Shown here: piece after piece, positions 34,340 through 43,040 of the stretch
How positions within the stretch are numbered: the stretch's first letter is position 1
Layout of the letters: the number at the start of each line of letters is the position of its first letter
From: UMGS1519 sp050951095
GTDB lineage: Bacteria > Actinomycetota > Coriobacteriia > Coriobacteriales > Eggerthellaceae
Assembly: GCA_050951095.1 (NCBI GenBank)
Contig: JBMNIQ010000003.1
Location: 310,001 to 374,000, forward strand
Reading direction: 5' to 3'
Length of the DNA stretch: 64,000 bases
The notes under the pieces: generated by a model
The model's database searches: none
Told to the model about the DNA's origin: nothing
The model's input: only the letters and a program-made list of their open reading frames with translations
Made by a program: the position numbers and the translations under genes

Positions 34340-35289
34340 GCGAGACGTGCATTATCGGGACGCGCGGAAGCGCCTTGGCGCTCTGGCAGGCGCACGCCGT
34401 GGAGAGCGCGCTGCACGAGGCGTTCCCGCATATCGAGACGGAAGTGCGAACGATCGCCACGAGCGGCGACCGCATCCTGGATGTCCCGTTGGAGAAGATC
34501 GGCGACAAGGGCCTGTTCACGAAGGAGCTCGAGCGCGCGCTGCTCTCCGGCGAGGTGGACGTGTGCGTGCATTCCCTGAAGGACATGCCCGTGGAGCTGC
34601 CCGAAGGCTGCGCCATCTCCGGCGTGCTGCCGCGCGCCGATGCACGCGACGTGCTGGTGTGCGGCCCGCGCCTGGCGCAGGCGCACGGCCTGGAGGATAT
34701 TCCGGCCGGGGCGCGCCTGGGCACGGGGTCTCTGCGGCGCACGGCGCAGCTGCGTGCCGGTTTCCCGCGCGTGGAGCCGAAGGGCATCCGCGGCAATGTG
34801 GACACGCGCTTAGCGAAGGCGAACGGCGACGAATACGACGGCGCCATCCTGGCGGCCGCCGGCGTCATGCGCATGGGCCGCGCGGCGGAGATTGCGGCGT
34901 TCCTGCCGGTGGAGCAGATGGTTCCCGCGGTGGGGCAGGGCGCCGTCTGTATGGAGATCCGCCAGGACGACGAGCGGACGGCGGCGCTGTGCGCTGCCGT
35001 GAACGATGCCGCCACCTTGTCCTGCGTCGCCGGCGAGCGCCGCGTGCTCCGCGAGCTAGAGGGCGGCTGCCAGGTTCCCATCGGGGCGTATGCGCGCATT
35101 GAGGGAGATCGCACGGTGTTCGACGCCGTGGTGCTATCCCTGGACGGCTCGCGTGTGGCGCGCAGCCATCGGGAGGCGGACGCCTCCACAAGCCCGACGG
35201 AGCTGGCAGGCGCCGTGCTGGACGATCTGCGCGCGCAGGGCGCCGCGGCCATCTTGGCGGAGATCCGAGCGGAAGGGGAGGACGCATGA
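34336..35289 (+). CDS. hemC: Porphobilinogen deaminase (hydroxymethylbilane synthase)
   Basis: 317 residues. Polymerises four porphobilinogens. IIGTRGSALALWQA at the N-terminus, FTKELERALLSGEVDVCVHSLKDMP, GTGSLRRTAQLRA and IRGNVDTRLAK are diagnostic. The Cys that carries the dipyrromethane cofactor is in ELEGGCQVPIGAYA near residue 245. Starts within the hemA stop (ATGA) and ends within the cobA-hemD start. Confidence 0.97.
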   Translation: MSETCIIGTRGSALALWQAHAVESALHEAFPHIETEVRTIATSGDRILDVPLEKIGDKGLFTKELERALLSGEVDVCVHSLKDMPVELPEGCAISGVLPRADARDVLVCGPRLAQAHGLEDIPAGARLGTGSLRRTAQLRAGFPRVEPKGIRGNVDTRLAKANGDEYDGAILAAAGVMRMGRAAEIAAFLPVEQMVPAVGQGAVCMEIRQDDERTAALCAAVNDAATLSCVAGERRVLRELEGGCQVPIGAYARIEGDRTVFDAVVLSLDGSRVARSHREADASTSPTELAGAVLDDLRAQGAAAILAEIRAEGEDA

Positions 35290-36884
35290 CGGAGGCGAAC
35301 ACGGTGGTATACCTGGTAGGTGCCGGTCCCGGGGACGCGGGGCTCATCACCGCTGCGGGCTTGGAGCTGCTGGGGCGCGCGGACGTTGTGGTGTACGACT
35401 ACCTGGCGAATACGGCGCTGCTGGACCGCGTGCCGTCATATGCCGAGCGCCTGTACGTGGGGAAGAAGGGCTTCACGGCGCATACGACGCAGGACGATAT
35501 CAACGCCTTGCTGGTGGACAAGGCGCGCGAACTGGAGCAGCGCGGCGGCGGCACGCTGGTGCGGTTGAAGGGCGGCGACCCGTTCGTGTTCGGCCGCGGC
35601 GGCGAAGAGGCGCTGGCGTTGGCGGATGCGGGCATCCCGTTCCGGGTGGTGCCCGGCGTGACGGCCGGCGTTGCGGCGCCGGCGTACGCGGGCATTCCGG
35701 TGACGCATCGCGGCATCTCGTCGTCCGTCACGTTCGTCACCGGCCATGAGGACCCGGCGAAGGACGCCACGGCCATCGACTGGACGGCGCTTGCGCGCTT
35801 GGCGGCGCGCGGCTCCACGCTGTGCTTCTACATGGGCGTGCGCAATCTGGACATGATTTGCGCGCGCTTGCGGGAAGAGGGCGCACCGGGGGAGACGCCC
35901 GTCGCGCTCGTGCGCTGGGGAACGCTGCCGTCGCAGGAGACGCTTACGGCCACGTTGGCGGATGCGCCGGACGCGGCCCGCGCCGCGCATTTCGCCGCTC
36001 CCGCCATCATCCTGGTGGGCGGCGTGGCGCATCTGCGGTCCAAGCTGGCGTGGTTCGAGCGCCTGCCGCTGTTCGGCCGGCGCATCGTGGTCACGCGCAG
36101 CCGCACGCAGGCAAGCGCGTTCAGCCGCCGCCTGACGGAGCTGGGCGCCGACGTGTGCGAGTTCCCCACCATCGCCCTGGCGGAACCGGATTCGCATGAC
36201 GTGCTGGATGCGGCGCTGGCGGACCTGGCATCGTTTCACTGGGTCGTGTTCACCAGCGCGAACGGCGTCGAGCGCTTCTTCGCGCGCCTGGAGCAGACGG
36301 CCCGTCCGAATGCTTGGACGGATGCGCGCGCCCTGGCGCATGCGCGCGTTGCAGCCATCGGCCCGGCGACGGCGCGCCGGCTGCGCGCGTTCGGCATCAA
36401 GGCGGACGCTGTGCCGGATTCGTATCGCGGCGAAGCCGTGTTCGAGGCCATCCGCGCTGCCGAGCAGCGCGCCGGCGGAACGCTTGCCGGCGCCCGCGTG
36501 CTCATTCCCCGCGCGCAGGAGGCGCGCCCGCAGCTGCCCGACCTATTGCGTGAGGCGGGCGCGGATGTCACCGTGGCACCGGCGTACAAGACCGTGCTGC
36601 CGAACGGCGCCGGCGCCGCCGACCTGGTGCGCCGATTGCGGGAGGGTGCCGTGGATGCCGTCACGTTCACGTCGTCGTCCACGGCGCGCAACCTGTTCGC
36701 GCTGTTGGGCGATAATGCCCCCGCGCTGCAGCAGGGTGCGCAGCTGTTCTCCATCGGCCCGATAACCACGGCCACGCTGGCGGATGCCGGCTGCACGGAC
36801 GTGCACGAGGCGGCCGAATACACCATCGACGGTCTGGTGGAATGCCTGTGCGGCTATTACCGCGAAAGGAAGGATGAAAGATGA
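35286..36884 (+). CDS. cobA-hemD: Uroporphyrinogen-III C-methyltransferase / uroporphyrinogen-III synthase fusion
   Basis: 532 residues, two enzymes. Residues ~8-250 are a CobA/SumT methyltransferase: VYLVGAGPGDAGLIT, RLKGGDPFVFGRGGEE, PGVTAGVAAPAYAGIPVTHRG-type motifs. They make precorrin-2 from uroporphyrinogen III using SAM. Residues ~265-525 are HemD (GRRIVVTRSRTQASAFSRRL, TFTSSSTARNL), which closes hydroxymethylbilane. The fusion channels uroporphyrinogen III to siroheme, fitting the siroheme-dependent heme route of the downstream ahb genes. Overlaps ahbC by 4 bp. Confidence 0.95.
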   Translation: MTEANTVVYLVGAGPGDAGLITAAGLELLGRADVVVYDYLANTALLDRVPSYAERLYVGKKGFTAHTTQDDINALLVDKARELEQRGGGTLVRLKGGDPFVFGRGGEEALALADAGIPFRVVPGVTAGVAAPAYAGIPVTHRGISSSVTFVTGHEDPAKDATAIDWTALARLAARGSTLCFYMGVRNLDMICARLREEGAPGETPVALVRWGTLPSQETLTATLADAPDAARAAHFAAPAIILVGGVAHLRSKLAWFERLPLFGRRIVVTRSRTQASAFSRRLTELGADVCEFPTIALAEPDSHDVLDAALADLASFHWVVFTSANGVERFFARLEQTARPNAWTDARALAHARVAAIGPATARRLRAFGIKADAVPDSYRGEAVFEAIRAAEQRAGGTLAGARVLIPRAQEARPQLPDLLREAGADVTVAPAYKTVLPNGAGAADLVRRLREGAVDAVTFTSSSTARNLFALLGDNAPALQQGAQLFSIGPITTATLADAGCTDVHEAAEYTIDGLVECLCGYYRERKDER

Positions 36885-38137
36885 TCGGGATCTCGAAGCT
36901 GTACTGCGGCGCCGTGGAACCCTCCGATGTGCTGCGCTACCGGCGGCACTCGAAGGAGCTTCCCAGCGGACTGCTGCAGTTCTCGAAGGACAAGAAGCCC
37001 GTGGCGGTGTGGAACTGCACGCGCACGTGCAATCTGAAGTGCGAGCACTGCTATGCGCAGTCCGATGCCAAACGCTACGACCAGCTGTCCACGGACGAGG
37101 CGAAGGCCATGATAGACGACCTGGCCGCATTCGGCGCGCCCGTGCTGCTGTTCTCCGGCGGCGAGCCGTGCGTGCGTCCCGACCTGGTGGAGCTCATGCA
37201 ATACGCGAAGAACGCGGGCATGCGCGTGGTCATCAGCACGAACGGCACACTGATCACACCCGAGCTGGCGAAGCGCTTCGCCGACGTGGGCCTGTCGTAT
37301 GTGGGCGTGTCGTTCGACGGCGACCGCGAGACGCACGACCGCTTCCGCGGCGTGCGGGGCAGCTACGACGCGGCGTTGCGCGGCCTGCACAATGCGCAGG
37401 ACGCGGGCATCAAGGTGGGCCTGCGCTTCACCATCAACAAGCACAACTGGCGCGAGATCGACGACATCTTCGACCTCATGGAGCGCGAGCACATCAACCG
37501 CGCCTGCTTCTACCACCTGGTGTACGCCGGCCGCGGGTCGTCCATGGCAGACGAAGACCTGACGCACGAGCAGACGCGGCAGGCCGTGCGCCTGATCATG
37601 GACCGCACGCGCGACTGGTTCGACCGCGGCGGCACGCCGGAGATCCTGACCGTGGACAACCATGCGGACGGCCCGTTCGTCTACCTGGAGCTGCTGAAGG
37701 AAGACCCCGAACGCGCGGCGAAGGTCATGCAGCTGCTGCAGTGGAACCAGGGCAACAGCTCCGGCGACGGCATCGGCTGCATCAGCTGGGACGGCGAAGT
37801 GTACGCCGACCAGTTCTGGCGCCATTTCAGCTTCGGCAACGTGAAGGACCGCCCGTTCAGCGAGATCTGGTCCGATGTCAGCCGCACGACGCCGGAAAGC
37901 GAGCTGATGTACCGCCTGAAGGACAAGCGTCCCTGGGTGACGGGCGACTGCCATGATTGCCGCTGGCTGGATATCTGCGGCGGCAACTTCCGCGTGCGCG
38001 CCGAAGCCGTTACCGGCGACCTGTGGGCCAGCGACCCGGCGTGCTACCTGACAGACGAGGAGATTGCCCGGCATCCCGACGACCCCGAGACGCGCGTCGT
38101 GGAGGCGCCGGCGTACGAGAACGAGACGCGCGAATAA
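36881..38137 (+). CDS. ahbC: 12,18-didecarboxysiroheme deacetylase (radical SAM)
   Basis: 418 residues. Removes the C2 and C7 acetate groups of 12,18-didecarboxysiroheme to give Fe-coproporphyrin III in the alternative heme pathway. The N-terminus MIGISKLYCGAVEPSDVLRYRR followed by LLQFSKDKKPVAVWNCTRTC is the AhbC pattern as I recall it. The radical-SAM cluster CNLKCEHCYA is near residues 51-57. A SPASM-like Cys region lies near the C-terminus (CHDCRWLDICGGNFRVRAE). Operon position between cobA-hemD and hemB supports the call over a generic SPASM peptide-modifying enzyme. Confidence 0.9.
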   Translation: MIGISKLYCGAVEPSDVLRYRRHSKELPSGLLQFSKDKKPVAVWNCTRTCNLKCEHCYAQSDAKRYDQLSTDEAKAMIDDLAAFGAPVLLFSGGEPCVRPDLVELMQYAKNAGMRVVISTNGTLITPELAKRFADVGLSYVGVSFDGDRETHDRFRGVRGSYDAALRGLHNAQDAGIKVGLRFTINKHNWREIDDIFDLMEREHINRACFYHLVYAGRGSSMADEDLTHEQTRQAVRLIMDRTRDWFDRGGTPEILTVDNHADGPFVYLELLKEDPERAAKVMQLLQWNQGNSSGDGIGCISWDGEVYADQFWRHFSFGNVKDRPFSEIWSDVSRTTPESELMYRLKDKRPWVTGDCHDCRWLDICGGNFRVRAEAVTGDLWASDPACYLTDEEIARHPDDPETRVVEAPAYENETRE

Positions 38138-38158
38138 CGATAAGGAGACCAGATAACC

Positions 38159-39151
38159 ATGAACTACGGAACATTCCCTGCATACCGTCCGCGCCGCATG
38201 CGCGCGAACGAGACGGTGCGCCAGTTCATTCGCGAGACGGAGCTTTCCGCAAAGGATTTCATCTACCCGCTGTTCGTGAAGTGCGGCACGGGTTGCAAAG
38301 ACGAGATTCCCTCCATGCCCGGCGTGTACCAGGTGACGCTGGACAACCTGATGGGCGAGATCGACGAGCTGCGCGAATGCGGTGTGACGTCCGTGCTGCT
38401 GTTCGGCATCCCGGACCATAAGGACGCCGTGGGCAGCAGCGCTTGGAACGAAGACGGCGCCGTGCAGCAGGCATGCCGCCTGATCCGCCAGCAGGCGCCG
38501 GACATGTTCGTCATCACGGATGTGTGCATGTGCGAATACACGGATCACGGTCATTGCGGCAAGCTGGACGACCAGGGCCGCGTGCTTAACGACGCCACGC
38601 TGGAGCTGCTGAGCCGCGAGGCCGTCAGCCATGCGCAGGCCGGCGCGCAGATGGTCGCGCCGTCCGATATGATGGACGGCCGCGTTGCCGCCATCCGCCG
38701 CGCGCTGGACGATGCCGGCTTCTCGGACGTGCCCATCCTGTCGTATTCCACGAAATATGCCAGCGGCTTCTACGGGCCGTTCCGCGATGCGGCGGATTCC
38801 GCCCCCGCATTCGGCGACCGCCGCGCCTACCAGATGGATTCGGCAAATGCCGAAGAAGGCGTCCGCGAGGCCATGTACGACATCGCGGAAGGCGCGGATA
38901 TGGTCATGGTGAAGCCCGCGCTGCCGTATCTGGACGTGCTGCGCCGCGTGAAATCCGAGACGGGCTTCCCCACGGTGGCGTACAACGTATCCGGCGAGTA
39001 CTCCATGGTGAAGGCCGCGGCCATGAACGGCTGGATCGACGAGAAGCGCGTGGTGCTGGAGCTGCTGACGTCCATCAAGCGCGCCGGCGCGGACATGATC
39101 ATCACGTACCATGCCAAGGATGCCGCCCGCTGGCTGGCGGGGGAGGCGTAG
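38159..39151 (+). CDS. hemB: Porphobilinogen synthase (delta-aminolevulinate dehydratase)
   Basis: 330 residues. Condenses two 5-aminolevulinates. Schiff-base lysines are in SYSTKYASGFYGPFRDA (near residue 198) and MVKPALPYLD (near 252). The cysteine-containing metal segment DVCMCEYTDHGHCG marks a zinc-type enzyme. AAGGAGACC precedes the ATG, 21 nt after ahbC. Confidence 0.97.
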   Translation: MNYGTFPAYRPRRMRANETVRQFIRETELSAKDFIYPLFVKCGTGCKDEIPSMPGVYQVTLDNLMGEIDELRECGVTSVLLFGIPDHKDAVGSSAWNEDGAVQQACRLIRQQAPDMFVITDVCMCEYTDHGHCGKLDDQGRVLNDATLELLSREAVSHAQAGAQMVAPSDMMDGRVAAIRRALDDAGFSDVPILSYSTKYASGFYGPFRDAADSAPAFGDRRAYQMDSANAEEGVREAMYDIAEGADMVMVKPALPYLDVLRRVKSETGFPTVAYNVSGEYSMVKAAAMNGWIDEKRVVLELLTSIKRAGADMIITYHAKDAARWLAGEA

Positions 39152-39154
39152 CAT

Positions 39155-41545
39155 ATGGCGGCCAATCATCCCGGCGCCGCGCCGGCCGCGCATCCCGGTC
39201 CCGGCGGTCATCCCGGGGGCTGCCCCGGGCATCCGGGCGGACATCCGGGAGGACATCCGGGAGGACATCCGGGAGGACATCCGGGCGGCACCGTGTCCGT
39301 GGGGCGGCCGTCGTACCGGCCCGGCGCGGGCCCGGCGGCGCGCGCCTACGAGGAGCGCACGGGCATCAAGGCGCCGAAGATCGTGGCCTGGGAGATCACG
39401 CGCAGCTGCAATCTGGCGTGCGCGCATTGCCGTGCGGCAGCGCATTGCGCGCCGTATCCCGGCGAGCTGTCGCTGGACGAATGCAAGGCGGTCATGGACG
39501 ACATCGCCTCCATCACGGACCCGATTCTCATCCTGACGGGCGGCGAGCCGCTCATGCGCTCGGACATCTGGGACATCATCGACTATGCGTTCGAGAAGGG
39601 GCTGCATCCGGTCATCGGCACGAACGGCACGCTGATAGACCGGGAGACGGCGCAGAAGATAGCCGCGCACGGCATCCCGAAAGTCAGCGTATCGCTGGAT
39701 TTCCCCACGCCGCAGGGGCAGGATGCGTTCCGCGGCGCGGACGGGGCGTTCGCGCAGACCATTCAGGGCATTGCGAACCTGCGCGAGCAGGGCGTGAACG
39801 TGCAGGTGAACAGCACCATCACGAAGGCGAACCGCAATCTGGTGGAGGATCTGCACGCGCTGGCAGAAGACGCCGGCGCCTCCGATTTCCATCCGTTCCT
39901 GCTGGTGCCCACCGGCCGCGGCGAGGACCTGGTGGACGTGGAGCTTTCGCCCCAGGAATACGAGGAGGTGCTGACGTGGGCGTATCGGCGGCAGAAGACA
40001 TCGCCGATGGGCTTCAAGCCCACGGATGCGCCGCAGTACTTCCGCATCCTGCACCAGCGCGCCGCCGCGGAGGGCGTGAAGCTGACCGGCCCGCTGGCAC
40101 ATAGCCGCGGGTGCCTGGGCGGCATCTCGTTCGCGTTCATCAGCCATGTGGGCGACGTGCAGCCGTGCGGGTACTTCGACATGCAGCTGGGCAATGTGCG
40201 CAAACAGCCGTTCTCGCAGATCTGGACGGAGTCGCCCGTGTTCGACGACCTGCGCCATTACGACCGGCTGAAGGGCAAGTGCGGCGCCTGCGAGTTCAAG
40301 GGCGTGTGCGGCGGCTGCCGCGCCCGCGCGCTGGCGGCCACGGGCGATTACCTGGCCGAAGAGCCGTATTGCGCCTACGTGCCGAAGCGCTACGTACAGC
40401 AGCGCGTGCTGAACGCCGTGCAGTCGTCGTTCCCGCTGACGTCCGATCCGTATGCGCAGATGGCCGACGACCTGGGCTTTTCCGTGGAACAGGTGCGCCG
40501 GGCGCTGGCGGACAACTGGCGTGCGGGCATGCTCAGGCGCATCGGCGGCTCGTTCGCCTCCGGTTCCCTGGGATACCGGTCCACGCTGTGCGCGCTGGCC
40601 GTTCCCGGCGACAACGATGCCGTGGATGCCGCGGCGGCCATTGTGAGCGAATACCCGAACGTCACGCACAACTACCTGCGGCGGGCGCGCTACAACATCT
40701 GGTTCACGGTCATCGCGCGCAGCGATGCCGAGGTCGCGTCCATCCTGCAGCAGATCTGCGCGCGCACGGGATGCACGGACGTGCTGAACCTTCCCGCCAC
40801 GCGCCTGTTCAAGGTGCGTGTGGAGCTGGACTCGTTCGGGGCATCGCCGGCAGCGGAACCGCTGCAGCCGGAGCCGTGGTGTGCGGCAGCTGCGGCGGAT
40901 GCGGCATCCGCCGCATCGGACGGCTCGTGCGAACCCGTGCCGCCGTTCGATGCGTCCGACCCGTTCGACGTGGCGCTGGTGCGCTGGGCGCAGGGCAATA
41001 CGGTGCTGGGCTCGGAATCCACGCGCGCGGAGACGGACGGCACCTATGCGGGCGTGTCGCCTCAGCAGCACGCGGCCGTGCAGCTCGACCCGCGGCCGTT
41101 CTCCACGGCGGCGGCGCTCATCAGCGCGGAGACGGGCGAACCGGTGGCGGAGGAACGCGTCATTTCCCGGTTGCGGCAGTGGGAGGCGGACGGCACCATG
41201 CGTCGGTTCGGCGCCACGGTGCGCCATCGGAACATGGGCTACAGCCACAACGGCATGACGGTGTGGGACATCCCGGACAACGCCGTGGAGGCCGTGGGAC
41301 GCGCGTTCGCGGAGCTGCGGTTCGTCAGCCACTGCTACGAGCGCCCGCGCCATCCGGATTGGCCGTACAATCTGTATGCGATGTGCCATGCGCGCGGCGA
41401 GCAGGACCTTGCCCGCCAGGTGGCGGCACTGCAGCAGGCGGCCGCCGCTGCCGGCGCGGAGCCGGGCGAGCCGCTGGTGCTGACATCGGAGAAGGAATAC
41501 AAGAAATCCTCGATGCGCTATTTCGAGGAATGCGAGAACCGGTAG
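39155..41545 (+). CDS. ahbD-ahbA-ahbB: Heme synthase AhbD fused to siroheme decarboxylase AhbA and AhbB
   Basis: 796 residues. Residues 1-50 are a His-Pro-Gly-Gly repeat tail. Residues ~75-400 are a radical-SAM/SPASM enzyme: CNLACAHC near 85-92, GGEPLMRSD, and a C-terminal Cys set (CGACEFKGVCGGC...) as in AhbD, which decarboxylates two propionates of Fe-coproporphyrin III to heme. Residues ~415-560 resemble AhbA (FPLTSDPYAQMADDLGFS..., RARYNIWFT). After an Ala-rich linker, residues ~645-796 resemble AhbB (GATVRHRNMGYSHNGM, CYERPRHPDWPYNLYAM). AhbA/B decarboxylate siroheme. Both are Lrp/AsnC-like folds. The polypeptide thus joins the first and last dedicated steps of the pathway. It starts 3 nt after hemB. 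Confidence 0.88.
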   Translation: MAANHPGAAPAAHPGPGGHPGGCPGHPGGHPGGHPGGHPGGHPGGTVSVGRPSYRPGAGPAARAYEERTGIKAPKIVAWEITRSCNLACAHCRAAAHCAPYPGELSLDECKAVMDDIASITDPILILTGGEPLMRSDIWDIIDYAFEKGLHPVIGTNGTLIDRETAQKIAAHGIPKVSVSLDFPTPQGQDAFRGADGAFAQTIQGIANLREQGVNVQVNSTITKANRNLVEDLHALAEDAGASDFHPFLLVPTGRGEDLVDVELSPQEYEEVLTWAYRRQKTSPMGFKPTDAPQYFRILHQRAAAEGVKLTGPLAHSRGCLGGISFAFISHVGDVQPCGYFDMQLGNVRKQPFSQIWTESPVFDDLRHYDRLKGKCGACEFKGVCGGCRARALAATGDYLAEEPYCAYVPKRYVQQRVLNAVQSSFPLTSDPYAQMADDLGFSVEQVRRALADNWRAGMLRRIGGSFASGSLGYRSTLCALAVPGDNDAVDAAAAIVSEYPNVTHNYLRRARYNIWFTVIARSDAEVASILQQICARTGCTDVLNLPATRLFKVRVELDSFGASPAAEPLQPEPWCAAAAADAASAASDGSCEPVPPFDASDPFDVALVRWAQGNTVLGSESTRAETDGTYAGVSPQQHAAVQLDPRPFSTAAALISAETGEPVAEERVISRLRQWEADGTMRRFGATVRHRNMGYSHNGMTVWDIPDNAVEAVGRAFAELRFVSHCYERPRHPDWPYNLYAMCHARGEQDLARQVAALQQAAAAAGAEPGEPLVLTSEKEYKKSSMRYFEECENR
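39230..39289 (+). repeat. Five tandem 12-bp units encoding His-Pro-Gly-Gly
   Basis: Units of CATCCGGGAGGA (first and last with C variants) repeat without gaps inside the ahbD-ahbA-ahbB gene. The array is in frame, so slippage would lengthen or shorten the tail by whole HPGG units. Confidence 0.95.
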
Positions 41546-41559
41546 GGGGAACGCAGATC

Positions 41560-42861
41560 ATGAACAATCAGAAGTCCGAGCAAGATTTCGCCGCAGCGCA
41601 GAAGGTGATCCCGGGCGGGGTGAACTCGCCGGTGCGCGCCTTCGGCAAGGTGGGCTGCGACCCGGTGTTCTACGATCGTGCGCGGGGCTGCCGCGTATGG
41701 GATGTCGACGGCAACGAGTACCGCGACTTCATCGGCTCGTGGGGGCCCATGATCTTGGGCCATGGCGATCCGGACATCCTGGCGGCCGTCCGCGCGCAGC
41801 TGGACAAGGGCGTGTCGTTCGGCGCGCCGTGCGAGGCGGAGATCGCGCTGGCGCAGAAGATCTGCGAGCTGGTGCCGAACGTGGAGCAGGCGCGCATGGT
41901 GTCGTCCGGCACGGAGGCAACGATGACGGCCATCCGCCTGGCCCGCGGCTACACGGGCCGCGACAAGTTCATCAAGTTCGCCGGCTGCTACCACGGCCAC
42001 AGCGACTCGCTGCTCGTCAGCGCCGGCAGCGGCGTGGCGACGCTGGGCATCCCCGATACGCCGGGCGTGACGGCGGGCACCGTGGCGGACACGATGGTGG
42101 CGCCGTACAACGACCTCCGCGCCGTCCAAGCGCTGTTCGCGCAGGCAGGCGACCAGATTGCAGCCGTCATCGTGGAGCCGTTCGCGGGCAACATGGGCGT
42201 CGTGCCGCCGGAGCCGGGGTTCCTGGAAGGCCTGCGCGATGTCTGCAGCGAATACGGCGCGCTCCTGATCTTCGACGAGGTCATCACCGGCTTCCGCGTG
42301 GCTCTGGGCGGTGCGCAGGAGCGCCTGGGCATCGATGCGGACCTATGCACGTTCGGCAAGATCATCGGCGGCGGGTTCCCCGTGGGCTGCGTGGCCGGTC
42401 CGGCGCGCATCATGGAGAAGCTGGCGCCCACGGGGCCGGTGTACCAGGCGGGAACGCTGTCCGGCAACCCCGTTGCCATGGAGGCCGGCCTGACGGCGCT
42501 GACGAAGCTGCAGCGTCCGGGCATCTACGACGAGCTGGAGCGCAAGGGCGCGCTTCTTGCCGAAGAGCTGCGCGGCGCCGTTGCGGAGACCGGCGTGCAT
42601 GCGTGCGTGAACCAGGCCGGCGCGCTGGCGACGCTGTTCTTCACGGACGGGCCGGTGCGCAACTGGGACGATGCCGCCTCCTGCGACACGGACGCGTTCG
42701 CGGTGTACTTCCGTTCCATGCTCGCCGACGGCATGCTCATCGCGCCCAGCCAATACGAGGCGCTGTTCCTGTCGCTCGCGCACACGGACGACGACATCCA
42801 GGCGTTCGGCGCCGCCGCGAAGCGCGCGCTGGCGAAGGTTGTGGAGTATCGCGCGCAGTAG
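41560..42861 (+). CDS. hemL: Glutamate-1-semialdehyde 2,1-aminomutase
   Basis: 433 residues. A PLP enzyme producing 5-aminolevulinate, the step after HemA. PGGVNSPVRAFGKVG at the N-terminus, SSGTEATMTAIRLARGYTGRDK, the YHGHSDS segment, LLIFDEVITGFRVA and the Schiff-base Lys in TFGKIIGGGFPVG near residue 267 are all diagnostic. The ATG at 41560 follows AGGGGGAACG, 14 nt after the fusion gene, so it closes the heme operon. Confidence 0.97.
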   Translation: MNNQKSEQDFAAAQKVIPGGVNSPVRAFGKVGCDPVFYDRARGCRVWDVDGNEYRDFIGSWGPMILGHGDPDILAAVRAQLDKGVSFGAPCEAEIALAQKICELVPNVEQARMVSSGTEATMTAIRLARGYTGRDKFIKFAGCYHGHSDSLLVSAGSGVATLGIPDTPGVTAGTVADTMVAPYNDLRAVQALFAQAGDQIAAVIVEPFAGNMGVVPPEPGFLEGLRDVCSEYGALLIFDEVITGFRVALGGAQERLGIDADLCTFGKIIGGGFPVGCVAGPARIMEKLAPTGPVYQAGTLSGNPVAMEAGLTALTKLQRPGIYDELERKGALLAEELRGAVAETGVHACVNQAGALATLFFTDGPVRNWDDAASCDTDAFAVYFRSMLADGMLIAPSQYEALFLSLAHTDDDIQAFGAAAKRALAKVVEYRAQ

Positions 42862-42896
42862 CGGCTTTTCGCAGACGGTTCGGTATACTGTCATGC

Positions 42897-42972
42897 GCCC
42901 CCATCGTCTAGCGGCCAAGGACGCCGGCTTCTCAGGTCGGTAACGGAGATTCGAATTCTTCTGGGGGCACCA
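42897..42972 (+). tRNA. tRNA-Glu (CTC)
   Basis: Acceptor GCCCCCA/TGGGGGC, anticodon loop TTCTCAG (CTC), T-arm ATTCGAATT and an encoded CCA. It lies directly after the C5-pathway heme genes, whose substrate is Glu-tRNA; this may be coincidence, but transcriptional read-through would link them. Confidence 0.93.
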
Positions 42973-42982
42973 GCACACAACG

Positions 42983-43024
42983 ACGGCCGGGATGCGGCAT
43001 TCAGCTGCGTCCCGGCCGTTTTTC
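42983..43024. terminator. Intrinsic terminator after tRNA-Glu
   Basis: ACGGCCGGGA pairs perfectly with TCCCGGCCGT and an inner GC..GC helix extends the hairpin, followed by TTTTT. It also lies just past the convergent pepF stop. Confidence 0.88.
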
Positions 43025-43040
43025 GCATTTTTCCGCCCGT

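Noticed and set aside
39230..39289. CRISPR-like or satellite array
   Set aside because: The five 12-bp units are contiguous, without spacers, and in frame within a coding gene.
36857..41389. A 1510-codon open frame antisense to the heme operon
   Set aside because: It has no recognisable domain, and the sense strand carries intact ahbC, hemB and ahbD-ahbA-ahbB with catalytic motifs. Long antisense frames arise from GC-rich third positions.
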